NCBI RefSeq assembly: GCF_030929505.1
Contig: NZ_JAVFVV010000007.1
Coordinates: 1 to 64,000 of the forward strand
Direction: 5' to 3'
Length of the DNA stretch: 64,000 nt
Source of the DNA: Mesorhizobium sp. LHD-90
Lineage (GTDB): Bacteria > Pseudomonadota > Alphaproteobacteria > Rhizobiales > Rhizobiaceae
In this document: piece after piece, positions 17,298-26,015 of the stretch
Position numbering within the stretch: position 1 is the first letter of the stretch
How the letters are laid out: each line of letters begins with the position of its first letter
Notes under the pieces: generated by a model
What the model was told of the DNA's origin: nothing
Database searches by the model: none
The model's input: only the letters and a program-made list of their open reading frames with translations
Made by a program: the position numbers and the translations under genes

Positions 17298-18287
17298 ATG
17301 AAGCGTTTTGTTCTCGGCCTCCTGGCCGCAACCGCATTCACCGTCCCGGCGCTTGCCGAGGACATCAAGCCGGCGATCATCTACGATCTCGGCGGCAAGT
17401 TCGACAAATCCTTCAACGAATCGGCCTTCAACGGCGCGGAAAAGTTCAAGGCCGAATCCGGCATCGAATACCGCGACTTTGAAATCCAGAACGACGCCCA
17501 GCGCGAGCAGGCGCTGCGCAAGTTCGCCGAGGACGGCAACAACCCGATTGTCATGGCGGGCTTCTCCTGGGCGGCGACGCTGGAGAAGGTTTCGGCCGAT
17601 TTCCCCGAGACCAAGTTCGCCATCATCGACATGGTGGTCGACAAGCCGAACGTCCGCTCGGTCGTGTACAAGGAGCAGGAGGGCTCCTACGTGGTCGGCG
17701 TGCTGGCGGCTATGGCTTCGCAGTCCAAGAAGGTCGGCTTCGTCGGCGGCATGGACATTCCGCTCATCCGCCGCTTCGGCTGCGGTTATGTTGGCGGCGC
17801 CAAGGCTGCCGGCGCGACGGACGTTATCCAGAACATGACCGGCGACACGCCGGCGGCCTGGAACGATCCCACCAAGGGCGGCGAGATCGCCAAGTCGCAG
17901 ATCGACCAGGGCGCGGACGTCGTCTACGCGGCGGCGGGCGGCACCGGCGTCGGCGTGCTGCAGGCGGCGGCGGACGCCGGTAAACTCGGCATCGGCGTCG
18001 ATTCTAATCAGAACGGCCTGCAGCCCGGCAAGATCCTGACCTCGATGGTCAAGCGCGTCGACGTCGCCGTCTACAACGCCTTCACCGACGCCAAGAATGG
18101 CAAGTTCACGCCCGGCATCAACGACCTCGGCCTCAAGGAAGGCGGCGTCGACTATGCGATGGACGACAACAACAAGGCGCTCGTGACGCCGGAGATGGCC
18201 GCCGCCGCCGAGAAGGCCAAGGCCGACATCATTGCCGGCACCATCAAGGTGCACGACTACATGTCGGACAATTCCTGCCCGTATTGA
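17298..18287 (+). CDS. BMP-family nucleoside-binding lipoprotein-like periplasmic protein
   Basis: A 329-residue periplasmic binding protein of the Bmp/PnrA type, with a signal peptide ending LAED near residue 20 and the conserved YDLGGKFDKSFNESAFNGAEKF start of the mature protein. There is no lipobox cysteine despite the lipoprotein relatives. PnrA-type proteins bind purine nucleosides. The matching ATPase and permeases lie 3.2 kb downstream, after five unrelated genes. A GTG at 17289 is in frame, but ATG 17298 gives a clean signal peptide. A terminator follows at 18307. Confidence 0.88.
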   Translation: MKRFVLGLLAATAFTVPALAEDIKPAIIYDLGGKFDKSFNESAFNGAEKFKAESGIEYRDFEIQNDAQREQALRKFAEDGNNPIVMAGFSWAATLEKVSADFPETKFAIIDMVVDKPNVRSVVYKEQEGSYVVGVLAAMASQSKKVGFVGGMDIPLIRRFGCGYVGGAKAAGATDVIQNMTGDTPAAWNDPTKGGEIAKSQIDQGADVVYAAAGGTGVGVLQAAADAGKLGIGVDSNQNGLQPGKILTSMVKRVDVAVYNAFTDAKNGKFTPGINDLGLKEGGVDYAMDDNNKALVTPEMAAAAEKAKADIIAGTIKVHDYMSDNSCPY

Positions 18288-18306
18288 TTTGCAGGTAACG
18301 CGACAG

Positions 18307-18337
18307 GAGCCGCCGACACCAGTTCGGCGGCTCTTAT
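18307..18337 (+). terminator. Terminator after the BMP gene
   Basis: A 10-bp stem GAGCCGCCGA / TCGGCGGCTC with a 7-nt loop is followed by TTAT. It lies 20 bp after the BMP stop and 8 bp before the convergent gene's stop. The U-tract is short, so its strength is uncertain, but it would separate the BMP transcript from downstream genes. Confidence 0.6.
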
Positions 18338-18344
18338 CGTCCAA

Positions 18345-18794
18345 TCAGCTCGGTTGTTCCTGCTTCTTCGCAGGCAATGGGATCGCCACCGCTGCCGCCG
18401 CCGCAGTGTCGAACACCTCTGTCGTCTTCAGCGCTTTGCCGGCGCTGTTGAAACGCCAGAGATTGGCGAGTTGGCACTCGACGTCTCTCCCAGTCGCAAT
18501 GTTCGTATACTGGCATCTGCCGAACATTGCGATGTTGTCGCCTTCGCAAACATAGATTTCCGGCGTGAAGTGAACCATTGTCCACTCCTTGAGAATTGCG
18601 CTCAAATAATCGAGGCATTCCTGCTTGGAGTTGCGGTCCGCGGCAAAAGACAGCCCTGGGGCATCTTCATGTATGCTGGCAATGCGGCACTGATCGTCCA
18701 TCAGATCCGCCCATTCTTTCAAGCTGTCGCCCTTCCGATCATTCCATGCCTGGTAAGCAGCTTTCAGGCGAGCAAGGTTTGGATTTTCTGTCAT
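18345..18794 (-). CDS. SnoaL/NTF2-like protein
   Basis: A 149-residue protein with the layout of the NTF2-like/SnoaL superfamily: an N-terminal helix (LARLKAAYQAWND), then a mixed beta-sheet with FTPEIYVCEGDNIAMFGRC and ANLWRFNSAGKALKTTEVFDT. The fold often makes small ligand pockets or minor enzymes; no specific activity can be named. The ATG at 18794 is chosen because GGAGG lies 7 bp upstream; a longer frame to 18929 has no such site. It is convergent with the BMP gene. Confidence 0.75.
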   Translation of the reverse strand: MTENPNLARLKAAYQAWNDRKGDSLKEWADLMDDQCRIASIHEDAPGLSFAADRNSKQECLDYLSAILKEWTMVHFTPEIYVCEGDNIAMFGRCQYTNIATGRDVECQLANLWRFNSAGKALKTTEVFDTAAAAAVAIPLPAKKQEQPS

Positions 18795-19043
18795 CTGCTT
18801 GCCTCCAAAACATATCGATGCAGGGCAATACTGACGCAACGTAAGATGAACTGCAATGCGCGATGTGCTGACGGACTTGCGATCGAGCTTTGCACGGCGG
18901 ATCAGCCGCTTTTTTATCGATGGCAGCATTCGGTGGCGTCATCCGGAAACATTCATGCCGCAGAAGTGCGGTCGTAGGTCACTGCGCGTCCAAAGGGGGC
19001 GTGGCTACCGGGTTGGCAATGTGGCCGATGAGGTACGAAAAAC

Positions 19044-20237
19044 ATGCGCCTAACGACGATCGTCGTGCTGCTGCTTGCCGGTATCCTGGCCGGCACGCAA
19101 CTCGGAAAAATCGCGCCGCTGATCGGCTGGTACCAGGGCGAGGTCGGCTTCTCGCTGGTGATGGCGGGGTGGCTGACTGCAGCCATCGGTCTGTTCGTGG
19201 CGCTTGTTGCGCTGCCGGCCGGCTGGGTAATCGCCAAAGTTGGTGCACGGCCGGCCTTCGTTTTGGCATCCATCCTCCAGGTCGGCGGCGGCGCGGCACT
19301 CGCGCTGTTCGAGGTGCCGGCAGCCATCCTGGCGGCGCGGCTGGTGGAGGCGCTGGGATATCTTTTGCTGGTCATCGCCATTCCCGCGCTCTTGAACAGC
19401 GTGCCGCCGCCGCGCTGGCGGGCAGCCGCGCTCGCCGTGTGGGGCGGCTTCGTGCCGCTCGGCTACGCCGTAGGCGATTTTCTGGCGCGCGCGCTTGCCG
19501 CGCCGGATAATCCGCGCCTCTATCTCGGCGTGGCGATCGGCCTCTTCGCCGTGCTTGCCCTTCCGGCTGCGCTGTTGCTGGCAAAAGTCGAGGACAGCGG
19601 GAACGATTCTGCCGGTGGCGAAGAGGGCAGCTTTGCCGCGACCTTGACCTTGCCGGTGATGTTGGTGGCCCTCGCCTTCGGCGTCTATGTCGTGGCGTCA
19701 ATCGGCTTCTTTACTTTCCTGCCGGCCTTCATTGCGACGCCGGCGTCGGTTTTCCTGGTCTCGGCCGGTGCGATCTCGCTCAGCGTACCGATCGGCAACC
19801 TGCTTGCCGGCCTGCTGGTGCGACGGGGTGCGCGCGTGGCGCTGTTTCTTGCTGCGTCCGGCTTCGCGGTCACCGCCGCGGCAGCCTGGCCGGCCTTCAC
19901 CGGTGCCGAAGGCATGCCGGCGACGGCGGCAGTGGTCGTCTTCGCGGTGGCGGGCGGCCTTACCGCCTCGGCGCTGTTCGCGGCCATTCCGGCGATCGTG
20001 CCGCCAAGAGGGTCGGCGGCGGTGGCGATCGGTCTGGTCTGCCAGGCCGGCGGCATCGGCACGGTGCTCGGCCCGCCGCTTGCCGCCGCCGTCATCGATG
20101 CGCACGGCTGGACGGGTTGGACCTGGTTCCTGGTGGCCGTGTCGGCAGCCGGGGTCGTGTGTCTGCTGCCGTTGCTGATCGGCCGTTCCGTGCGGCCGGA
20201 GGTTGGGTTGAGCGGGAATATCGTGCGCAACCGATGA
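19044..20237 (+). CDS. Major facilitator superfamily transporter
   Basis: A 397-residue, very hydrophobic protein with about 12 membrane segments and the MFS layout, including a conserved loop region WVIAKVGARPAF after the second helix. It resembles the CynX/NimT cyanate-permease-like branch, but the substrate cannot be read from sequence. It is followed 19 bp later by a VOC-family gene, suggesting a two-gene unit. Confidence 0.82.
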   Translation: MRLTTIVVLLLAGILAGTQLGKIAPLIGWYQGEVGFSLVMAGWLTAAIGLFVALVALPAGWVIAKVGARPAFVLASILQVGGGAALALFEVPAAILAARLVEALGYLLLVIAIPALLNSVPPPRWRAAALAVWGGFVPLGYAVGDFLARALAAPDNPRLYLGVAIGLFAVLALPAALLLAKVEDSGNDSAGGEEGSFAATLTLPVMLVALAFGVYVVASIGFFTFLPAFIATPASVFLVSAGAISLSVPIGNLLAGLLVRRGARVALFLAASGFAVTAAAAWPAFTGAEGMPATAAVVVFAVAGGLTASALFAAIPAIVPPRGSAAVAIGLVCQAGGIGTVLGPPLAAAVIDAHGWTGWTWFLVAVSAAGVVCLLPLLIGRSVRPEVGLSGNIVRNR

Positions 20238-20256
20238 AGCATCTGGGACGGACAAA

Positions 20257-20613
20257 ATGGCGAAAGTTACCGGCATAGGTGGGTTCTTCTTCCGCGCCCG
20301 TGACCCGAAAGCGCTGGCCGCGTGGTATGAAACCCATCTCGGCATTGATGACATTGCAGAATCCGTGTGGACGCAGCAGGCAGGCCTCACGGTGTTTTCG
20401 CCGTTCGCCGAGGACACCGACTATTTCGGCCGCGAAAAACAGTGGCTTATCAATTTTCGTGTCGATGATCTCGATGCCATGATGATCGATCTGAACGCCG
20501 CCGGCATCGCGGTCGAAACGCGGGCGGAATGGGATTCGGAAGTCGGCCGCTTCTGCCGCATCCACGATCCGGAGGGCAATCCGATCGAATTGTGGGAACC
20601 GGCGAAGGCTTGA
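20257..20613 (+). CDS. VOC-superfamily (glyoxalase-like) protein
   Basis: A 118-residue single-domain vicinal-oxygen-chelate protein. Seen: GFFFRARDPKALAAWYETHLGI near the start, FRVDDLDAMMIDLNAAGI in the middle and CRIHDPEGNPIELWEP at the end, the typical metal-binding and dimer pattern. Its reaction is not known; relatives include glyoxalases, resistance proteins and isomerases. It is probably cotranscribed with the MFS gene. Confidence 0.85.
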   Translation: MAKVTGIGGFFFRARDPKALAAWYETHLGIDDIAESVWTQQAGLTVFSPFAEDTDYFGREKQWLINFRVDDLDAMMIDLNAAGIAVETRAEWDSEVGRFCRIHDPEGNPIELWEPAKA

Positions 20614-20644
20614 GCAGCCTGCGCCGCGTGACAGGCAGCCGCCA

Positions 20645-21040
20645 CTACCGGCTGATGCCGGCGGTGTAGCCGAGCGCGAAGGCGGCGACCAGGCCGGCAA
20701 GGACGAGGCCGATCTGCAGCGCGTCGCGCTTGCCCATGCGGTCGAGCACGGTGGGCAAGGGTGGAACCGGTGGCTTCGCGGCCTTGGGGGGTGCGAACGG
20801 CGCCGGCTCGCCGTGGCGGGGCTGCATCTGCGGCAGCGCGGTCAACTGCGCGGACACGGCGTCCCATGCACCCGGATCGGCCTGGATTTTCGACAGCCGC
20901 ACCTGTTCGGCGAGTTCCATCACGGCGTTGCGGAACGAGGCATCGCGTTCGAGGTCGCGCTCGGCGCGCTCGCGCTCCTCGTCGTCCATGCGCCCGAACA
21001 CATAGTTACCTGCGCGGGCCTGCCGGTCGGCGTCGCTCAT
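20645..21040 (-). CDS. Anti-sigma-factor-like small membrane protein
   Basis: A 131-residue protein with an acidic/basic N-terminal domain (ARAGNYVFGRMDDEERERAERDLE) that resembles the zinc-free anti-sigma domain of RskA-type proteins. A proline-rich linker (residues about 75-95) and one C-terminal membrane helix (GLVLAGLVAAFALGYTAG) follow. No sigma-factor gene lies next to it, so a role in sigma control is only suggested by shape. It is convergent with the VOC gene. Confidence 0.6.
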   Translation of the reverse strand: MSDADRQARAGNYVFGRMDDEERERAERDLERDASFRNAVMELAEQVRLSKIQADPGAWDAVSAQLTALPQMQPRHGEPAPFAPPKAAKPPVPPLPTVLDRMGKRDALQIGLVLAGLVAAFALGYTAGISR

Positions 21041-21122
21041 GAAACATGTCCCCGACCGGGATAATGCCGCGATCCGGCTCTGCTGTACAGGCCGGCGTCG
21101 GGCGATATGGTTGACCGGAAGC

Positions 21123-21332
21123 CTACCAGTGCGGCGGCTTGGTCACCGGAATGTCGGGACGAGACTGCTCCTCCAGTGTCAGGAACCGCTCGGTCAGCGC
21201 ATCGAGCTTCTTCTGCATGCGGTCGATCACCTTCCACTGCTCGGCGATCTGCTCCGACAGTTCCTCGATGACCTTGTCCTGTTCCGTCGAGCGGATTTCC
21301 AGCGTCGTCAGGCGGTCGGCCGGCATGACCAT
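21123..21332 (-). CDS. slyX: SlyX-family coiled-coil protein
   Basis: A 69-residue SlyX homologue: a short coiled coil (residues about 8-55, RLTTLEIRSTEQDKVIEELS and IDRMQKKLDALTERF) with a C-terminal tail ending PPHW, the family hallmark. The function of SlyX is not established. It is divergent from the nucleoside transporter ATPase gene, with 162 bp between them. ATG 21332 gives MVMPAD; ATG 21326 is an alternative. Confidence 0.85.
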   Translation of the reverse strand: MVMPADRLTTLEIRSTEQDKVIEELSEQIAEQWKVIDRMQKKLDALTERFLTLEEQSRPDIPVTKPPHW

Positions 21333-21494
21333 GCAAAAACTCCTATGGGTTGCCCGGAGGAGGCGGGCCCTTCGCATCCGCGATCGAAATTGACAAGCAG
21401 CCGTGGATTTGTCGAGAGTGGGGCGATTGGCAGGGGACAATCCGCGTGCTAGCGGTTTTGACCAAACGATAAAAACAAGAGGCGGGACAGGCGG

Positions 21495-23027
21495 ATGGCT
21501 GAAGCGGCAATCCAGCTCATCGGCATCAACAAAAGCTTCGGTGCCGTGCGCGCCAATCGCGACATCAACCTCGAGGTGGAGCGCGGCACCATCCACGGCA
21601 TTATCGGCGAGAACGGTGCCGGCAAATCGACGCTGATGTCGATCCTCTACGGTTTTTATCAGGCGGATAGCGGCGAGGTGCATGTCGGCGGCAAAGCGAC
21701 ATCGATCCACACGCCCAACGACGCCATCGCCGCCGGCATCGGCATGGTGCACCAGCACTTCATGCTGGTCGAAAATTTCACCGTCATCGAAAATGTCATC
21801 CTCGGCGCCGAGGGCGAGCCGCTGCTCAATGCCTCGATCTCCAAGGCGCGTTCGGAACTGCAACGGTTGGAGCGCGAATACGGGCTGGAGGTTGATCCTG
21901 ACGCCATCATCGAGGAGCTTCCGGTCGGGCTGCAGCAGCGCGTCGAGATTTTGAAGGCGCTGTTCCGCGGCTGCGACATCCTCATCCTCGACGAGCCGAC
22001 CGGCGTGCTGACGCCGGCCGAGGCCGATCACCTCTTCCGCATCCTGAAAATGCTGAAGGACGAAGGCAAGACGGTGGTGCTGATCACGCACAAGCTGCGC
22101 GAGATCATGGCGATCACCGACACGGTCTCGGTCATGCGGCAGGGCACGATGGTTGCGACCCGCAAGACGTCGGAGACCACCGTCGAGGAACTGGCCGAGC
22201 TGATGGTCGGCCGCCGCGTGCTGCTGCGCGTCGAGAAGGGCGAGGCGAAACCGGCAGGCGTGAAGCTTTCGGTGAAGGACCTCACCGTCAAGGATTCGCG
22301 CGGCGTGGTCATGGTCGATGGTGTTTCGCTGGAAGTGCGCGCCGGCGAGATCGTCGGCATCGCAGGTGTGGCCGGCAACGGCCAGTCGGAGCTGATCGAG
22401 GCGATCTCCGGCATCCGCAAGGCGGAGGCGGGCACGGTGCTGCTCGACGGCAAGCCGATCGACGTCACCGGCCATGCCGACCCCGGCGAATTGCGCGACC
22501 GCGGCCTGGCGCATGTGCCGGAGGACCGTCACCATGTCGGCCTGGTGCTTGCCTTCGAGGAAGCGGAAAACTCCGTCCTCGGCTATCACGACAAGCCGCA
22601 ATATCTGCGCGGGCCGTTCTTGAACATCGAGGCGATCCATGCCGACGCCCGCGAAAAAATCGAGAAATACGACATACGTCCCGCCAACGACCGGCTGAAG
22701 ACGGCGAATTTTTCCGGAGGCAACCAGCAAAAGATCGTGCTGGCGCGCGAGATCGAGCAGGACCCCGGCGTGCTGATCGTCGGCCAGCCGACGCGCGGCG
22801 TCGACGTCGGCGCGATCGAGTTCATCCACAAGCGGCTGATCGCCATGCGCGATGCCGGCAAGGCGGTGCTGCTGGTCTCGGTCGAGCTGGACGAGATACG
22901 CTCTCTGTCGGACCGCATCCTGGTGATGTTCGCGGGCCGCGTCGTCGGCGAGCGCGGCCCGGAGGCGAGCGAAGGCGAACTCGGACTGCTGATGGCCGGC
23001 GTCGAGCGGCAGGAGGCGGCGGAGTAA
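21495..23027 (+). CDS. Nucleoside ABC transporter, double ATP-binding protein
   Basis: A 510-residue fused ABC ATPase with two nucleotide-binding domains, as in RbsA/NupA-type importers. The first domain has Walker A GENGAGKST (about residue 41) and Walker B ILILDEPTGVL; the second has a modified Walker A (GVAGNGQSE) and signature FSGGNQQKIVLAREI. It heads the transport and salvage operon and should work with the BMP protein at 17298. It overlaps the next gene's start by one base (TAATG). Confidence 0.9.
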   Translation: MAEAAIQLIGINKSFGAVRANRDINLEVERGTIHGIIGENGAGKSTLMSILYGFYQADSGEVHVGGKATSIHTPNDAIAAGIGMVHQHFMLVENFTVIENVILGAEGEPLLNASISKARSELQRLEREYGLEVDPDAIIEELPVGLQQRVEILKALFRGCDILILDEPTGVLTPAEADHLFRILKMLKDEGKTVVLITHKLREIMAITDTVSVMRQGTMVATRKTSETTVEELAELMVGRRVLLRVEKGEAKPAGVKLSVKDLTVKDSRGVVMVDGVSLEVRAGEIVGIAGVAGNGQSELIEAISGIRKAEAGTVLLDGKPIDVTGHADPGELRDRGLAHVPEDRHHVGLVLAFEEAENSVLGYHDKPQYLRGPFLNIEAIHADAREKIEKYDIRPANDRLKTANFSGGNQQKIVLAREIEQDPGVLIVGQPTRGVDVGAIEFIHKRLIAMRDAGKAVLLVSVELDEIRSLSDRILVMFAGRVVGERGPEASEGELGLLMAGVERQEAAE

Positions 23028-24166
23028 TGAGCACCCCCTTCGCAAAGCTGCCGCGCTGGGCCGACTACGGCCTGATCCCGCTGATCAACCTTCTGGTCGC
23101 CTTCATCGTCGCCGGCATCGTCGTGCTGCTGGTCGGCGAGAATCCGCTGAAGGCGGCGGCCGTGCTGGTCGAGGGTGCGTTCGGGTCGGGGCAGAACCTC
23201 GCCTACACGCTCTACTACGCCACCACCTTCATCTTCACCGGCCTCGCGGTAGCGGTCGCCTTCCATGCCGGCCTGTTCAACATCGGCGGCGAGGGCCAGG
23301 CCTATATCGCCGGCATCGGCGTCGCAGCCGTTTGCCTGACCTTCGACGGCATCCTTCCATGGTGGCTGACCTTCCCGCTGGCGATCGTCGCCTCGGCGGT
23401 CGTCGGCGCGGCCTGGGCCTTCATCCCCGCCTATCTGCAGGCCAGGCGTGGCTCACACATCGTCATCACCACGATCATGTTCAACTACATCGCTGCCAGC
23501 GTCATGGTCTATCTGCTGGTCAACGTCATCAAGCCGGCGGGTTCGATGGCGCCGCAGACGCGCGATTTCCTCGAAGGCGCGCAATTGCCGAAGCTCGGCT
23601 GGCTGTTCGAGGTTTTCGGACTTTCAGTCCGTTCGGCGCCCCTGAACGTCTCCTTCCTGCTGGCGCTGTTCATGGCCTGGGTGGTCTGGCTGCTGATCTG
23701 GCGCACCAAACTCGGCTTCGAGATGCGCACCTTCGGCTTCAGCCCCAAGGCGGCGCGGTATGCCGGCATCGGCGAGGCGCGCGTCACCATCGTCGCCATG
23801 CTGATATCCGGCGGCCTGGCGGGCATGATGGCGCTGAATCCGATCATGGGCGACCAGCACCGCATGCAGCTTGACTTTGTCTCAGGCGCCGGCTTCGTCG
23901 GCATCGCCGTGGCGCTGATGGGCCGCTCGCATCCGGCCGGCATCATCGCCGCCGCGGTGTTGTTCGGAGCCCTGTATCAGGGTGGTGCGGAACTCGCCTT
24001 CGAGATGCCCAACGTGTCGCGCGACATGATCGTCATCATGATGGGCCTCGTCATCCTCTTCGCTGGCGCGCTGGAGCACATGTTCCGTCCAACGGTGCAG
24101 ACGATCTTCGCCTCCCTCAGCCCGCGCAGCATGGGTGTTCCCGCGCCGAAGGGGGAGGGCGCCTGA
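23027..24166 (+). CDS. Nucleoside ABC transporter permease 1
   Basis: A 379-residue inner-membrane permease of the BPD_transp_2 family (NupB-like), with about nine or ten hydrophobic segments and the motif AGLFNIGGEGQAYIAGIG typical of nucleoside/BMP systems. The C-terminus ends in a short polar stretch. It overlaps its partner permease at 24166 (TGATG), consistent with a heterodimeric channel. Confidence 0.92.
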   Translation: MSTPFAKLPRWADYGLIPLINLLVAFIVAGIVVLLVGENPLKAAAVLVEGAFGSGQNLAYTLYYATTFIFTGLAVAVAFHAGLFNIGGEGQAYIAGIGVAAVCLTFDGILPWWLTFPLAIVASAVVGAAWAFIPAYLQARRGSHIVITTIMFNYIAASVMVYLLVNVIKPAGSMAPQTRDFLEGAQLPKLGWLFEVFGLSVRSAPLNVSFLLALFMAWVVWLLIWRTKLGFEMRTFGFSPKAARYAGIGEARVTIVAMLISGGLAGMMALNPIMGDQHRMQLDFVSGAGFVGIAVALMGRSHPAGIIAAAVLFGALYQGGAELAFEMPNVSRDMIVIMMGLVILFAGALEHMFRPTVQTIFASLSPRSMGVPAPKGEGA

Positions 24167-25284
24167 TGTTCGACACGATCATCCAGCTCTGCGACGCCAC
24201 GCTGCGTGTCTCCGCTCCGCTGCTGCTCGCCTGTCTCGCCGGGCTTTATTCGGAACGGGCCGGCATCTTCGACATCGGTCTCGAAGGCAAGATGCTGGCC
24301 GGCGCGTTCGCCGGCGCCTCGGCCGCCGCCGTTTCGGGTTCGGCCTGGGTCGGCCTGCTTGTCGCAATCCTTGCCGCTGTCGCGCTGGCCCTGGTGCACG
24401 GCTTCGCCTCGATCACCCATCGCGGCAACCAGATCGTATCCGGCGTCGCCATAAACTTCATCGTGGCCGGCACCACCATCATCCTCGGCCAGGCCTGGTT
24501 CCAGCAGGGCGGCCGCACGCCGTCGCTTGCCGGCGCCGCCCGGTTCGAGGGGATCACCTTGCCGGGTGCGGAGGCGGTGCGCGGCGTGCCGATCCTCGGC
24601 CCGATCTATTCGGAGCTGCTCTCCGGCCATTCGATCCTGGTCTATGTGGCGTTCCTGATGGTGCCGCTGACCTGGTGGGTGCTGTTCCGTACCCGCTTCG
24701 GCCTGCGCCTGCGCGCCGTCGGCGAAAACCCGGCCGCGGTCGACACGGCGGGCATCTCGGTGACCTGGCTGCGTTACCGCGCCGTCATCATCACCGGCGT
24801 GCTGACCGGCATGGCCGGCGCCTACCTTTCGGTCGCGCAGAACGCCGGCTTCGTGAAGGACATGACCGCCGGCAAGGGTTACATCGCGCTCGCCGCGCTG
24901 ATCTTCGCCAAGTGGAAGCCGGTGCCGGCCATGTTCGCCTGCTTGCTGTTCGGGTTCCTCGATGCGGCGTCGATCCGTATCCAGGGCAGTCCGGTCGGCA
25001 TCGTCACCTGGCTGCCGCCGCTTGTCCTTCTGGTCACCGCGCTGGTGCTGCTCGGCTACGCCAAGCTGAAAATGCTGCCGGTGATCCTGGGCTCGCTTGC
25101 CGCCGGCGTGGTCGCTTATCTGCTGGCGGTCGTCCTCCAGCCCTACGGCCCGCCGCCGGTGAGGGTGCCGGTACAACTGATCAACGCGCTGCCCTTCATC
25201 CTCACCGTCATCCTGCTCGCCGGGTTCATCGGCAAGGCGATCCCGCCGCGTGCCGGCGGCGTGCCCTACGTCAAGGAGCGGTGA
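24166..25284 (+). CDS. Nucleoside ABC transporter permease 2
   Basis: A 372-residue permease (NupC-like, BPD_transp_2 family). Seen: SERAGIFDIGLEGKMLAGAFAG near residue 27 and multiple hydrophobic segments. It is coupled to permease 1 by a one-base overlap. It is followed 23 bp later by a small exported protein and then cdd, tying uptake to salvage. Confidence 0.92.
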   Translation: MFDTIIQLCDATLRVSAPLLLACLAGLYSERAGIFDIGLEGKMLAGAFAGASAAAVSGSAWVGLLVAILAAVALALVHGFASITHRGNQIVSGVAINFIVAGTTIILGQAWFQQGGRTPSLAGAARFEGITLPGAEAVRGVPILGPIYSELLSGHSILVYVAFLMVPLTWWVLFRTRFGLRLRAVGENPAAVDTAGISVTWLRYRAVIITGVLTGMAGAYLSVAQNAGFVKDMTAGKGYIALAALIFAKWKPVPAMFACLLFGFLDAASIRIQGSPVGIVTWLPPLVLLVTALVLLGYAKLKMLPVILGSLAAGVVAYLLAVVLQPYGPPPVRVPVQLINALPFILTVILLAGFIGKAIPPRAGGVPYVKER

Positions 25285-25307
25285 TTTTTGCGCATTCGAG
25301 GAGAAAG

Positions 25308-25565
25308 ATGATGAGACGTTTCCTGCTGGCCGCCACGGCCGCGCTCGTTCCGGGGCTGGCGCTCGCCGAGGCCAATGTCGGCATCAGCGGCGACCTCGAG
25401 AAGGACTACATGAAGTTCTACTGCGTCTACGAGAGCAATCTCTACTCGATCGGCGCGGACATGTGCTCGGCCGACGGCCATGTGCAGGTGTGCGCGATCG
25501 ACGAAAAGCAGTCGCCGCGGCCGGTGTGGAAGACCGACGGCCAGATGTGCAGCGCGTCCGAGTAG
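25308..25565 (+). CDS. Small exported four-cysteine protein
   Basis: An 85-residue protein with a Sec signal peptide (MMRRFLLAATAALVPGLALAEA, cleavage near residue 21). The mature part is about 64 residues with four cysteines in pattern FYCVYE, ADMC, VQVC and GQMC, suggesting two disulfides in the periplasm. It has some likeness to the short DUF1496 fold. AGGAG precedes the ATG at 25308. It sits inside the nucleoside operon between permease and cdd; its job is unknown. Confidence 0.75.
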   Translation: MMRRFLLAATAALVPGLALAEANVGISGDLEKDYMKFYCVYESNLYSIGADMCSADGHVQVCAIDEKQSPRPVWKTDGQMCSASE

Positions 25566-25619
25566 CGCCGCCTCGCGGCGCCTTTTGCCGCGAAACGACC
25601 TGGAAAACGGATTGGATTT

Positions 25620-26015
25620 TTGACCGTGCACGATCTTTTCCTGTCCGCCCGTGAGGCGATGTCCAAGGCCTATGCGCCCTATTCGAAGTTTCCCGTCGGC
25701 GCGGCCATCCGCACGACCGACGGGCGCGTCTTTTCCGGATGCAACATCGAGGTCGCCTCCTACCCGGAAGGCTGGTGCGCCGAGACCACGGCGCTCGGCC
25801 ATTACATCATGGGCGGCGGCGGCGAGATCGCCGAGATCGCCGTGGTTGCGGAGCGCATGGCGCGCATCACGCCTTGCGGCGGCTGCCGCCAGCGGCTGGC
25901 GGAGTTCGCCGGAGCCGACGCGAAACTCTATCTCTGTGACGATGCGGGCGTCGTTGAGACGGTCACCATCGGCCAGATGCTGCCTTATGGCTTTGAAGGA
26001 AAGATCCTGAAATGA
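25620..26015 (+). CDS. cdd: Cytidine deaminase
   Basis: A 131-residue homotetrameric-type cytidine deaminase, converting cytidine and deoxycytidine to uridine and deoxyuridine. Zinc and catalytic motifs are complete: CAET (Cys/Glu, about residue 53) and PCGGCRQ (about residue 85). Start: TTG 25620 gives MTVHDLF; GTG 25626 is an alternative, and neither has a strong ribosome site. Its stop overlaps the next gene by 4 bp (ATGA). Confidence 0.93.
   Translation: MTVHDLFLSAREAMSKAYAPYSKFPVGAAIRTTDGRVFSGCNIEVASYPEGWCAETTALGHYIMGGGGEIAEIAVVAERMARITPCGGCRQRLAEFAGADAKLYLCDDAGVVETVTIGQMLPYGFEGKILK

Noticed and set aside
21123-23045. A 640-residue open frame on the minus strand
   Set aside because: Only its last 69 residues (SlyX) are real. 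The rest is antisense to the clearly coding nucleoside ATPase gene, a usual effect of high GC content.
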